Source of the DNA: Usitatibacter sp038244725
Lineage (GTDB): Bacteria > Pseudomonadota > Gammaproteobacteria > Burkholderiales > Usitatibacteraceae
Length of the DNA stretch: 64,000 nt
Direction: 5' to 3'
NCBI GenBank assembly: GCA_038244725.1
Contig: JBBRTF010000012.1
Span: 32,447 to 96,446, forward strand
In this document: positions 35,445 through 43,964 of the stretch, piece by piece
How positions within the stretch are numbered: the first letter of the stretch is position 1
Layout of the letters: each line of letters starts with the position of its first letter
Translations under genes and position numbers: made by a program
Notes under the pieces: generated by a model
What the model saw: only the letters and a program-made list of their open reading frames with translations
The model's database searches: none
Told to the model about the DNA's origin: nothing

Positions 35445-36392
35445 TTACCTTCCGGCGTAGTGGCGAAATCTCGGAAAGCGGGCGCGGATGGACACGTCCG
35501 CCAGGTAGGCGGGCGCGACGGCCTCCAGCGGCGAGGGCTCGAATCCGAACACGTGCGGGAAGGGGCCGCTGCAGACGTTGTCGACCTGCATCGAGCGAAG
35601 GTTGTCGCGCGTCACGAGCTTGCCGGGCAGGTGCTCGAAGACGAACGCCTGCAGCGCCGCGAGCCCCGCGGGAAGTGCCACGATCCTGCGCGGATGCCCG
35701 ACCGTCGCCGCGACGAAGCGCGCGAGGTCTTCCAGGGTGTAGGCATGCGGCCCGCACAGCTCGTAGGTCGAGCCGAGGGCGCGCGCGTCCCCGAGCGAGG
35801 CGACCATCGCATGCGCGACGTCCTCGACCCAGATCGGCTTGAACTTCGCGTTCGCACCGGCCAGGGGAATCACCGGGAACCAGCGCGCGAGGCTCGCGAG
35901 GAGATTGAGGAAGCGGTCGCCCTCGCCGAAGATGACCGATGGCCGGAAGATGGTGAAGGGCAGGTGCGACTCGGCGTCGCGCACGGCGGCTTCCCCCGCG
36001 GCCTTGGAGCGCAGGTATTCGCTCGGGGCCGAGTCGCAGGCGCCCAGCGCGCTCATGTGCAGCGAGTGGCGCACGCCGGCTGCGCGCGAGGCGCGCGCGA
36101 TCTTGCGCGGCAGCTCGACATGCGCCGAGTCGAAGCTCGCGCCCGCCGAGGGATGGAGGACTCCCACGAGGTTCACGACCGCGTCCATGTCCTCCAGGGC
36201 GCGCGCGAGAGAATTCTCGTCGTTGGGGTCGGCGACCCGCGCCTCGAGCGTCGGCAGCACGAGGAGCTCCCTCGCGCGCGGCGCGCTGCGGGTGACGACG
36301 CGCACGCGATAGCCGGCGGCGCACGCCTGCTCGGCAACGCTGCGCCCGACGAAGCCGCTGCCGCCGATGATGCAGATGCTCGCGATTTCCAT
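35445..36392 (-). CDS. Complex I NDUFA9-like NAD-dependent epimerase/dehydratase family protein
   Basis: A 315-residue atypical SDR. The Rossmann motif is ICIIGGSGFVGRSVAEQA. Other blocks are VVNLVGVLHPS, the atypical active site SEYLRSKAAGEAAVR, FTIFRPSVIFGEGDRFLN and KPIWVEDVAHAMV. Members resemble the mitochondrial complex I accessory subunit NDUFA9 and are common in betaproteobacteria, with no settled enzymatic role. It starts at 36392 just downstream of the lytic transglycosylase gene. Confidence 0.85.
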   Translation of the reverse strand: MEIASICIIGGSGFVGRSVAEQACAAGYRVRVVTRSAPRARELLVLPTLEARVADPNDENSLARALEDMDAVVNLVGVLHPSAGASFDSAHVELPRKIARASRAAGVRHSLHMSALGACDSAPSEYLRSKAAGEAAVRDAESHLPFTIFRPSVIFGEGDRFLNLLASLARWFPVIPLAGANAKFKPIWVEDVAHAMVASLGDARALGSTYELCGPHAYTLEDLARFVAATVGHPRRIVALPAGLAALQAFVFEHLPGKLVTRDNLRSMQVDNVCSGPFPHVFGFEPSPLEAVAPAYLADVSIRARFPRFRHYAGR

Positions 36393-36400
36393 TTTCGGCC

Positions 36401-38362
36401 TCAGGGAATGTTGGAGGCGACCGCGGGCTGCGCCGAGCGGCCCGGGACCGTGCCGAGGAGCTCGCGCATCGATGCGGTCTTGCCGGTGAGGCGGTGGCGG
36501 TAGAACCACGCGTTGGCGAATACCTTCTTCACGTACTCGCGCGTCTCGTTGAAGGGAATGGTCTCGGCGTAGATCGCGCCTTCCAGCGCGCGCTCGTCGC
36601 GCCAGCGGCGCGCGCGGCCCGGCCCGGCGTTGTACGCGGCCGTCGCGAGCATCGGATGGCCCAGGTCGTTCAGCACGCGCTTGAAGTAGTAGGTGCCCAT
36701 CTGCAGGTTCACCTCAGGGCGCACCAGCATCTCCTGCTTGAAGGGAGCGAGCGCGATCTGGCGCGCCACCCAGCGCGCCGTGGCGGGCATGAGCTGCATG
36801 AGCCCGGTGGCGCCGACCCGCGAGCGTGCCTCGGGCATGAAGCGGCTCTCCTGGCGAACGATGCCGTACACCATGGCTTCGTCGAGGTCCCACTGGCGCG
36901 CCGCGGCGGCGAGCGCCTCGCGGTGGGGCATGGGAAAGCGCTGCGCGAAATCATGGATCTGCACGGTGCGATCCGCGGTGCCGATGGCGCGGTCGGGCTC
37001 GTGGGCGAGGCGCGCCACCTCGGCCGCGGCGAGGAGGCTGCGATCGTCGAGGCTGCGGATCGCCCACTGCCATTCGCGCAGCGCCTCGTTGTCGAGGCCG
37101 AGGCGATAGAGCGCGAGGGCGCGCCGGATGCCGTCGAGGGAGCGCACGCGCTCGAGATCGGCTTCGCCCGGGCGCCAACCGCCGGTCCACTCGGGCGCGT
37201 TCGCGATGCCGAGCTCCTCGGCGGCGAGGAGGCCGTAGAAGCTCGGGTGCGGCGCGAGAGCCTTGAGGAGCGCGTCGGCGGCCTCGGGCGCGCCGAGGTT
37301 GCGCAGCGCGCGCGCGCGCCAGTAGCGCCAGTTGGGCTCGCGCGACTCTTCGGCCGACAGGGCCTGGACCGATGCGAGGACTTCCTTCCAGTCTCCCACG
37401 CGCAGCGCGGCGCGCGCTTTCCATGCGACCTGGACGTCGGTGAGAGGCGCCCCGGCGGCGAGCGCGTACCACTCGAGCGCGCGCGGGTGGTGCACGAGCG
37501 CCGCCTGCCAGGCGACCTGTCCCCACGCGAAGCGCACGGCATCGGCGGGAAGGCGCTGCGCCATCGCCGCGAGCCGCTCGGCCGCATCGTCGGGCTTCGA
37601 GCGCGCCAGGCGCTCGATCGCGAAGACGAGCGTCTCCTGGGACGCGCGCGACGGATGCTTGCCGAGCCTCTCGCGCGCGAGGAAGCCGCCGGAATCGGCG
37701 GCGCAGTGCTCGAGGCTCTTCTCGACCACGCTCGCGCGAAGGGCAATGAGCGCATTGGCGCGCCGCGCTTCCCTCAGGTTGCCCGCCGCGAGCAGCTTCC
37801 TCAGGCGGTCCCACACCTCGGCTTCGGTGATGCTCTTCGCGGCCACCGCCGCGGCGAACACCGGCTCGCACGCGGGGCCCGCCTCGCGCCCCGAGACGAA
37901 GAGCGCGCGCACCTCGCCCGCCGCCTCGCCGTCGCCGCGCGCCTGGCGCTCCTGGAACGAGTAGCACGCGATCTCGACGTCGTCGCCCACCACGCGCGGG
38001 TACTCGGCGCGGAAGAGCTCCCAGGAGCCGGCCGCGCCGAGCGCCTTCAGCCACTCGCGCCGCAGGCCCTCCGCGAGCGGGGAGTCGGGATAGCGCGCGA
38101 GAAAGGCCTGGACCTCGCGCGGGTCGCTGCGCTCGACGTTGCCCGCCAGCAGCCAATAGGTGGGATACGCCTCGAGGAGGTTGCCCTGGACGCGCGTGCG
38201 GTAGCCTTCGAGCGCCTTCCACTGGCCGCGCGCCGCGGCGTCCCTGGCGGCGAGGATGTCGGTATCGGAGGATGACTGAGCGACGGCGCGTGCCGATACG
38301 CCGGCGAGAATTACCAGGCCCAATCCCACCGCAATCGTGTTCTTGATGCAAATCAAGGCCAT
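36401..38362 (-). CDS. Soluble lytic murein transglycosylase (Slt70-like)
   Basis: A 653-residue periplasmic enzyme that cleaves glycan strands to 1,6-anhydromuropeptides. There is a signal peptide (VGLGLVILAGVSARAVAQ), a long superhelical U-domain of TPR-like helices (~40-450), and a C-terminal SLT domain with the catalytic Glu in VRQESRFMPEARSRVGATGLMQLMP (~residue 510), then YFKRVLNDL and AYNAGPGRARRWR. The length is close to Slt70. It is divergent from terC. An FNR-type box lies within its first codons. Confidence 0.93.
   Translation of the reverse strand: MALICIKNTIAVGLGLVILAGVSARAVAQSSSDTDILAARDAAARGQWKALEGYRTRVQGNLLEAYPTYWLLAGNVERSDPREVQAFLARYPDSPLAEGLRREWLKALGAAGSWELFRAEYPRVVGDDVEIACYSFQERQARGDGEAAGEVRALFVSGREAGPACEPVFAAAVAAKSITEAEVWDRLRKLLAAGNLREARRANALIALRASVVEKSLEHCAADSGGFLARERLGKHPSRASQETLVFAIERLARSKPDDAAERLAAMAQRLPADAVRFAWGQVAWQAALVHHPRALEWYALAAGAPLTDVQVAWKARAALRVGDWKEVLASVQALSAEESREPNWRYWRARALRNLGAPEAADALLKALAPHPSFYGLLAAEELGIANAPEWTGGWRPGEADLERVRSLDGIRRALALYRLGLDNEALREWQWAIRSLDDRSLLAAAEVARLAHEPDRAIGTADRTVQIHDFAQRFPMPHREALAAAARQWDLDEAMVYGIVRQESRFMPEARSRVGATGLMQLMPATARWVARQIALAPFKQEMLVRPEVNLQMGTYYFKRVLNDLGHPMLATAAYNAGPGRARRWRDERALEGAIYAETIPFNETREYVKKVFANAWFYRHRLTGKTASMRELLGTVPGRSAQPAVASNIP
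38343..38356. promoter_or_regulatory. Perfect FNR-type box upstream of terC
   Basis: TTGATGCAAATCAA is an exact match to the FNR consensus (TTGAT-N4-ATCAA). It is inside the first codons of the lytic transglycosylase gene and ~75 bases upstream of the terC ATG. If TATAGT at 38399-38404 is the -10, the box centre is about 61.5 bases upstream of the start site, a class I activator position. A one-mismatch copy lies in front of oxc. Confidence 0.65.
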
Positions 38363-38430
38363 TCGCGCCGCCGCTGACTACCGTTCGGAGGATAAAATTA
38401 TAGTCCCCTACCGCGCGGATCCCCTTCGAC

Positions 38431-39144
38431 ATGAATCCCAACGATCTCGTTGATCCCGTTTTCTGGACGGCGCTCCTGAAGATCATCGGGGTCAACATCA
38501 TCCTGTCGGGGGACAACGCGGTGGTGATCGCGCTCGCCGCGCGCTCGCTGCCGCACCGCCAGCAGAACCAGGCGATCTTCTGGGGTTCCGCGGCGGCGAT
38601 CTTGCTGCGCATCGTGCTCACTCTCTTCGCCGTGGCGCTCCTCGCGCTGCCGTGGTTGAAGCTCATCGGCTCGGCGCTCCTCATGTGGATCGGCGTGAAG
38701 CTCCTCATTCCCGAGGATGGCGATCCCGACATCGACGCGAGCGACAACCTCATCACCGCCATCAAGACCATCCTCATCGCCGACCTGGTGATGAGCCTGG
38801 ACAACGTGATCGCGGTAGCCGCCGCCGCGGGCGGCCACTGGGGCCTCATGATCATCGGTCTCGCGATCTCGATCCCGCTTGTCATCTTCGGCGCGACCCT
38901 TCTCGTTAAGCTGATGGAGCGCTGGCCGGTGATCATCACCATCGGCGCCGCCTTGATCGGTTTTGTCGCCGGCGAGATGGCGTGGGAAGATGGCGGAATC
39001 GTGGCATGGACCAGCCCCTACCCGCCGAGCATGAAATACGTTTGTGCGCTTGTCGGCGCGGCGCTCGTGGTGATCCTGGGCAACTACTTCGCCCGCAGAG
39101 CCGCGGGGCGCGTCGCAACCGAAGGAGCGCAACCGAACCCCTAG
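38431..39144 (+). CDS. TerC family integral membrane protein
   Basis: A 237-residue polytopic protein (seven hydrophobic segments) with the two TerC acidic motifs: LSGDNAVVIALAARSLP in TM1-2 and ADLVMSLDNVIAVAAAA in the middle. TerC-like proteins (YjbE/Alx/MntP-related) move Mn or other divalent metal, and some protect from metal overload during secretion. It is first in the plus-strand block that leads to the tricarboxylate transporter genes, 94 bases upstream. An FNR-type box precedes it. Confidence 0.88.
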   Translation: MNPNDLVDPVFWTALLKIIGVNIILSGDNAVVIALAARSLPHRQQNQAIFWGSAAAILLRIVLTLFAVALLALPWLKLIGSALLMWIGVKLLIPEDGDPDIDASDNLITAIKTILIADLVMSLDNVIAVAAAAGGHWGLMIIGLAISIPLVIFGATLLVKLMERWPVIITIGAALIGFVAGEMAWEDGGIVAWTSPYPPSMKYVCALVGAALVVILGNYFARRAAGRVATEGAQPNP

Positions 39145-39238
39145 CAGCAGGCAGAGTCGCCCGAGAGGAACAGCGGGCTCCCGCGCGCCAGCCGCGCGAG
39201 GCACAAGTTCCATTTCCAGATAACCCGAGGAGAGAGAC

Positions 39239-40246
39239 ATGAAGCGATCCTTTTTCAACCGTGGCCGCGTGGCCGCACTGCTGGGCGCAGCGCTCACCGC
39301 GCTCGCCCCGGCCTTTGCGTGGGAACCCACCAAGACCGTCGAGTTCATCGTGCCGGCCGGCACTGGCGGGGGCGCGGACCAGATGTCGCGCCTCATCCAG
39401 TCGATCATCGCCAAGCACAACCTCATGAAGCAGCCGATGGTGGTCGTGAACAAGGGCGGCGGCGCGGGGGCCGAGGGCTTCCTCGACATGAAGGGCTCCA
39501 AGGGGGACCCGCACAAGATCATCATCACCCTGTCCAATCTCTTCACCACGCCGCTCGCCACGGGCGTGCCCTTCAACTGGAAGGACTTGACGCCGGTGCG
39601 CATGATGGCGCTCGACGAATTCGTCCTCTGGGTGAATTCCGAAACGCCCTACAAGACCGCCAAGGAATACCTGGACGCGGTGAAGGCGGGCGGAGCCAAC
39701 AAGTTCAAGATGGGCGGCACCGGCTCCAAGCAGGAAGACCAGATCCTCACCGCGGCGATCGAGAAGCAGACCGGCGCCAAGTTCACCTACATCCCCTTCA
39801 AGGGCGGCGGAGCGGTCGCGACGCAGCTCGTGGGCAAGCACATTGACTCCACGGTGAACAATCCCATCGAGGCGGTCGCCCAGTGGCGCGGCGGCACGCT
39901 GCGTCCGCTCTGCGTCTTCGACGAGAAACGCATGCCGTACAAGGAGAAGGTCACCAAGGACATGGCCTGGGGCGACATCCCGACCTGCAAGGAATCCGGC
40001 GTGGACGCGCACTACCTCATGCTGCGCGGCATCTTCATGCCCGGCGGCGTCACCAAGGACCAGGTGGACTACTACGTGGACCTCCTCGACAAGGTGAGCC
40101 AGACCCCCGAATGGAAGAAGTTCCTCGAGGAAGGCGCCTTCAACACCACCGCGCTCAAGGGCAAGGCGTACGCCGACTGGGTCGCGCAGAACGAGAAGCT
40201 CCATGAGGGGCTCATGAAGGAAGCGGGCTTCCTCGCCAAGAAGTAG
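39239..40246 (+). CDS. Bug-family tripartite tricarboxylate transporter substrate-binding protein
   Basis: A 335-residue periplasmic receptor. The signal peptide ends near APAFAWEP (residue ~28). The Bug signature VEFIVPAGTGGGADQMSRLIQ (~34-54) and the TGSKQEDQILTAAIEKQTG block are typical. It captures a carboxylate and passes it to TctBA, encoded next. The ligand is not readable from sequence; the adjacent oxalyl-CoA decarboxylase and formyl-CoA transferase genes make a dicarboxylate such as oxalate plausible. A stable hairpin (40257-40282) separates it from tctB, which would allow higher receptor levels. Confidence 0.9.
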   Translation: MKRSFFNRGRVAALLGAALTALAPAFAWEPTKTVEFIVPAGTGGGADQMSRLIQSIIAKHNLMKQPMVVVNKGGGAGAEGFLDMKGSKGDPHKIIITLSNLFTTPLATGVPFNWKDLTPVRMMALDEFVLWVNSETPYKTAKEYLDAVKAGGANKFKMGGTGSKQEDQILTAAIEKQTGAKFTYIPFKGGGAVATQLVGKHIDSTVNNPIEAVAQWRGGTLRPLCVFDEKRMPYKEKVTKDMAWGDIPTCKESGVDAHYLMLRGIFMPGGVTKDQVDYYVDLLDKVSQTPEWKKFLEEGAFNTTALKGKAYADWVAQNEKLHEGLMKEAGFLAKK

Positions 40247-40256
40247 CGCGGGAGTT

Positions 40257-40282
40257 CGGGGGCCCCGCGAGGGGCACCCCCG
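40257..40282 (+). other. Intercistronic hairpin between the receptor gene and tctB
   Basis: CGGGGG and CCCC pair with GGGG and CCCCCG around a GCGA tetraloop with a two-base bulge, giving a ten-base-pair stem. It has no T-run, so it more likely stabilises the upstream mRNA than terminates. Such hairpins often follow abundant binding-protein genes. Confidence 0.55.
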
Positions 40283-40312
40283 GTGCCATCGGCGACATAC
40301 GGAGAAGAATCG

Positions 40313-40816
40313 ATGCAGCAGGAAAAGGCGGTCGGGTCCGTCCGCACATGGGAAGTGATCGTCGCGGGCATCTTCCTCGCGGTGGGCGCGGTGGTGATAT
40401 TCGACAGCCGCAGGCTCGGAGCGTCGTGGGCGAGCGACGGCCCGCAAGCGGGATACTTTCCCTTCTACATCGGCGTGCTGATCTGCCTCGCCTCGGCGAT
40501 GTCCCTCATCGCGGCGCTCACGAAGCCCAACCGCGAGCCTTTCGTGAACTGGGGCCAGCTGAGGATGGTCCTCGTGGTGATGCTGCCGTACGCGGTGTAC
40601 GTGGCGCTCATCGACAACCCCGTGTACTCGCTCGGGTTCTACGAGGCGTCGGTGATCTTCATCGCGGTGTTCATGCGCCGCCTGGGCAAGTACGGCTGGT
40701 TCAAGATCGCGGCGGTGAGCGTGGGCACGATGTTCGCCTTCTTCCTCATGTTCGAAATCTGGTTCAGCGTGCCGCTTCCCAAGGGCCCGATCGAAGCCCT
40801 GCTCGGGTACCAATAG
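40313..40816 (+). CDS. tctB: TctB family small membrane subunit
   Basis: The ATG at 40313, behind a GGAGAAG ribosome-binding site, gives 167 residues. Four TM helices are predicted (VIVAGIFLAVGAVVIFDS; then GPQAGYFPFYIGVLICLASA; LRMVLVVMLPYAVYVALI; and the C-terminal AFFLMFEIWFSVPLP), the usual TctB layout. It forms the membrane complex with the TctA encoded 12 bases downstream. Confidence 0.9.
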   Translation: MQQEKAVGSVRTWEVIVAGIFLAVGAVVIFDSRRLGASWASDGPQAGYFPFYIGVLICLASAMSLIAALTKPNREPFVNWGQLRMVLVVMLPYAVYVALIDNPVYSLGFYEASVIFIAVFMRRLGKYGWFKIAAVSVGTMFAFFLMFEIWFSVPLPKGPIEALLGYQ

Positions 40817-40828
40817 GAAGGCCGCGCA

Positions 40829-42349
40829 ATGCAAGAGATCCACTCGCTCATCGGCGGCTTCGAGGTCGCCCTATCCTGGTTCAACCTGATGCTGATGCTC
40901 GCCGGGGTGGTCCTCGGCGTCATCATCGGCGTGCTCCCGGGCCTGGGCGGCGCCAACGGCGTCGCCATCCTGCTGCCGCTCACGTTCTCCATGGCGCAGC
41001 AGCCCGGCGGCCAGACCTCGGCGATCATCCTGCTCTCGTGCATCTACTGGGGAGCGCTTTTCGGCGGCGCCATCACGTCGATCCTCTTCAACATCCCCGG
41101 CGAGCCGTGGTCCGTCGCGACCACCTTCGACGGCTATCCGCTCGGCCAGAAGGGCCGCGCGGGCGCCGCGCTCACCGCTGCGTTCACCTCGTCGTTCGTG
41201 GGCGCGCTGGTGGGCGTCCTCCTCATCACGTTCCTGTCGCCCATCGTGGCGCGCTTCGCGCTGCGCTTCGGGCCCCCGGAGTTCTTCTCGGTCTACCTCC
41301 TCACGTTCTCCGCCTTCGTGGGCATGAGCAAGGGCGCGCCCTGGAAGACGATCGCCTCGATGATGCTCGGCTTCGCCCTCGCCGCCGTGGGCATCGACAC
41401 GGTGACGGGCCAGCTGCGAATGACCTTCGGGTTCACCGACCTGCTGAAGGGCTTCGACTTCCTGATCGCGGTGATCGGCCTCTTCGGCATCGGCGAGATC
41501 CTGCTCACGATCGAGGAGGGCCTGGAGTTCAAGGGAACGAAGGCGAAGCTCAACATGCGCGTCGTCCTCGACACCTGGAAGGAGCTTCCGCGCTACTGGA
41601 AGACATCGCTTCGCAGCGCCGCGGTCGGCTGCCTCATGGGCATCGTCCCGGGCGGCGCCACGCCGGCGTCGTTCATGAGCTACGGGCTCGCGAAGAAGAT
41701 GTCGCGCGACGGCGCCAAGTTCGGCACCGGCCAGGTCGAGGGCGTGGTCGCCCCGGAGACGGCGGCCCACGCCGCGGGCACCTCGGCGCTCCTGCCCATG
41801 CTCACGCTCGGCGTGCCCGGCTCGCCCACGGCGGCGGTGCTCCTCGGCGGGCTCCTCATCTGGGGGCTGCAGCCCGGGCCGCTCCTCTTCACGGAGAAGC
41901 CGGACTTCGTCTGGGGGCTCATCGCCTCCATGTACCTGGGCAACATCGTCGGCCTCATCGTCGTGCTCACCTGCGTGCCGCTCTTCGCCGCGATCCTGCG
42001 CGTGCCCTTCGCGATCATCGCGCCGGTGATCCTGGTGATCTGCGCGATCGGCGCCTACACCGTGCACAACTCGATGTTCGACGTGTGGCTCATGCTCCTC
42101 TTCGGCGCCGTGGGCTACGTCTTCAAGAAGCTCGACTACCCGATGGCGCCGCTCGTGCTCGCGCTGGTGCTCGGCGACAACGCGGAGAACGGCTTCCGGC
42201 AGTCGATGCTCATGTCGCAGGGGGACCTGAGGATCTTCTACGCCAACTCGCTGGTGGGGACGATCACCACGCTGTCCCTGCTGCTGCTTTTCTGGCCCCT
42301 CATCTCCATGGGGATCGACGCGATCCGCGGGCGCGGCGCGAAGGAGTGA
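40829..42349 (+). CDS. tctA: TctA family large membrane subunit
   Basis: A 506-residue integral protein with about 12 TM helices. The TctA signatures are present: LAGVVLGVIIGVLPGLGGAN near the start, the duplicated LMGIVPGGATPASFMSY in the middle, PFAIIAPVILVICAIGAYT, and VFKKLDYPMAPLVLALVLGD near the end. It energises carboxylate uptake by cation gradient, together with TctB and the Bug receptor. It is followed four bases later by the kinase-like gene, which is unusual for this transporter class. Confidence 0.94.
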   Translation: MQEIHSLIGGFEVALSWFNLMLMLAGVVLGVIIGVLPGLGGANGVAILLPLTFSMAQQPGGQTSAIILLSCIYWGALFGGAITSILFNIPGEPWSVATTFDGYPLGQKGRAGAALTAAFTSSFVGALVGVLLITFLSPIVARFALRFGPPEFFSVYLLTFSAFVGMSKGAPWKTIASMMLGFALAAVGIDTVTGQLRMTFGFTDLLKGFDFLIAVIGLFGIGEILLTIEEGLEFKGTKAKLNMRVVLDTWKELPRYWKTSLRSAAVGCLMGIVPGGATPASFMSYGLAKKMSRDGAKFGTGQVEGVVAPETAAHAAGTSALLPMLTLGVPGSPTAAVLLGGLLIWGLQPGPLLFTEKPDFVWGLIASMYLGNIVGLIVVLTCVPLFAAILRVPFAIIAPVILVICAIGAYTVHNSMFDVWLMLLFGAVGYVFKKLDYPMAPLVLALVLGDNAENGFRQSMLMSQGDLRIFYANSLVGTITTLSLLLLFWPLISMGIDAIRGRGAKE

Positions 42350-42353
42350 TTGC

Positions 42354-43199
42354 ATGGCCGTGATCGCGATGACGCAGGAGATGGCGAGCCTGGGCAAGGA
42401 CGTGGCCCTCGGCGTCGCCGAGGCCCTCGGGCTGCAGCTCGTTCGCCACGAGGTGGGCGACATGGTCGCCGGGCGCATGCAGGTGAAGAAGAGCCTCATC
42501 CGGCGCATCCGCGAGGGCAAGGCGAGCAAGATCGAGAAGTGGAACGCCGACGAGAAGACCATCTCGATCTTCACCGCCGAGGAGGTGTTCGACCTCGCGG
42601 TGAAGGGCAACGTTTTGATCCGCGGCTGGGGTGCCACGCTCCTGCTGCGCACCGTGCCGCACATCGCCTGCGTGCGCGTGTGCGCGCCGCTGGAGCTGCG
42701 CGTGAAGCGCCTCATGGAGCGCCTCGAGACCGACGACGAGGATCTCGCCCGCCACGAGATCGAGGTCGACGACGCGGCGCGCGCCTCGCGCATGGGCGAG
42801 CACTTCAACGTGACCTGGGGCGACGCGACGCTCTACGACCTCACCCTCAACACCGAGCGCGTCTGCATTCCCACGTGCGTCGACGAGGTGGTGAAGCTCG
42901 CGAAGTCGAAGGAATTCGCCGAGACCGAGGCGTCGCGCCAGTTCCTCGCAGACCTCGCGCTGCAGGCCAAGGCGCGCGCGGCGCTGAAGGCCGACCCGCG
43001 CACCTCCGGCATCGACATCGCGGTCGAGGCCTCCGCGGGCCGGCTCAAGTTGAGCGGCATCGTGGTCGACGACGGCGAGAAGGCGCTGGTGCGCGACGTG
43101 GTGCATTCGCTACCCGGCGCCTGCGGGGTGGACGACGGGCTGCGCACCATGACGGGCGGCCTCTACCGGTTCCCCTCGCAGCGCAAGGACAAGGGTTAG
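42354..43199 (+). CDS. Cytidylate kinase-like protein fused to a BON domain
   Basis: A 281-residue cytoplasmic protein. The N-terminal ~200 residues belong to the cytidylate-kinase-like family (AVIAMTQEMASLGKDVALGVAEALG instead of a strict GxxGxGK P-loop, then VLIRGWGATLLLRTVPHIACVRVCAP and DATLYDLTLNTERV). The last ~75 form a BON-like domain (AALKADPRTSGIDIAVEASAGRLKLSGIV). The P-loop is degenerate, so it may not phosphorylate nucleotides. Its coupling to tctA (four bases) and convergent four-base overlap with the Crp/Fnr gene suggest a regulatory or signalling job in the carboxylate system. Function unknown. Confidence 0.8.
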   Translation: MAVIAMTQEMASLGKDVALGVAEALGLQLVRHEVGDMVAGRMQVKKSLIRRIREGKASKIEKWNADEKTISIFTAEEVFDLAVKGNVLIRGWGATLLLRTVPHIACVRVCAPLELRVKRLMERLETDDEDLARHEIEVDDAARASRMGEHFNVTWGDATLYDLTLNTERVCIPTCVDEVVKLAKSKEFAETEASRQFLADLALQAKARAALKADPRTSGIDIAVEASAGRLKLSGIVVDDGEKALVRDVVHSLPGACGVDDGLRTMTGGLYRFPSQRKDKG

Positions 43200-43804
43200 A
43201 TCTTCCCGGCGTGCTTCAGGCGCGAGAGCGTCTCGGCGGAAAGGTTGAGGTAGGAGGCGAGCTCCTTCTTCGGCACGCGCTCGGCGAGGTCCGAATGCTT
43301 CCTCACGAAGCGATGCACGCGTCCCGGGGCGTCCAACAGGTGCAGCGTGATGGTGTGCGCCATCACCTCGCTCATGAGGAACATCACCTCGTACTCGAAG
43401 TCTTCCTTGAGGTCCGGATGCGCGTCGAGGAATTCCGCCCAGTGCGGCAGCGCGAGCTTCGCCACGCGCGCCTTGGTGACGCAGCGGATCGAGTAGGGCG
43501 CGGGCGTGCGCAGCTTCCACGCCGCGTAGCTCGTGTCCATGTCGTCTTCCTTGGCGAAGCGCAGGATCATCTCCTTGCCTTCGGGGCTCGCCACCACGCG
43601 CTTGAGGATCCCGTCGAGGACGAAGTACTGCTCCATGTCGTGGGCGCCCTGCGAGAGCAGCACGTCGCCCTTGCGGTAGTCGACCACGGAGAGCGCGCCT
43701 TCGAGCTCGTCGAAGGCCCGGGTTTCCAGGCGGCGAAGAACGATGTTCTGCTGCAGGCGCTCGCGGATTTCCGGTCGCTGCGGGTGATTTACGAGGAGGG
43801 TCAT
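43196..43804 (-). CDS. Crp/Fnr family transcriptional regulator
   Basis: A 202-residue regulator with a cyclic-nucleotide-binding-fold sensor domain (~30-130, YRKGDVLLSQGAHDMEQYFVLDGILKRVV) and a C-terminal helix-turn-helix (VPKKELASYLNLSAETLSRLKHAG). The recognition helix has the E-x-x-S-R pattern used by FNR to read TTGAT half-sites. It lacks the N-terminal cysteines of FNR, so it should not sense oxygen through Fe-S. It is divergent from oxc, with an FNR-type box between them, pointing to autoregulation and control of oxalate genes. Confidence 0.88.
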   Translation of the reverse strand: MTLLVNHPQRPEIRERLQQNIVLRRLETRAFDELEGALSVVDYRKGDVLLSQGAHDMEQYFVLDGILKRVVASPEGKEMILRFAKEDDMDTSYAAWKLRTPAPYSIRCVTKARVAKLALPHWAEFLDAHPDLKEDFEYEVMFLMSEVMAHTITLHLLDAPGRVHRFVRKHSDLAERVPKKELASYLNLSAETLSRLKHAGKI

Positions 43805-43842
43805 TCTTGCGCGGCCTGGATTGCGTGGATGCGAGTCAAAAA

Positions 43843-43856
43843 TTGACCCGTATCAA
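43843..43856. promoter_or_regulatory. FNR-type box between the Crp/Fnr regulator gene and oxc
   Basis: TTGACCCGTATCAA matches TTGAT-N4-ATCAA with one mismatch. Its left half also forms a second dyad GTCAA-AAA-TTGAC (43835-43847). With a weak -10 TAACAT (43880-43885) the box would be about 42 bases upstream of the oxc start site, a class II activator position; it is ~45 bases upstream of the regulator's own ATG. Confidence 0.6.
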
Positions 43857-43964
43857 GGTGGCCTTCGCGGCCCTTTTCTTAACATTGTAGCCTCAAGTTC
43901 GCAAGTCTGATTTCCCCCGCCAGGCCGCCCTTCGAGCCTTCGGCAATCCCCTGAGGAGTCCCAC

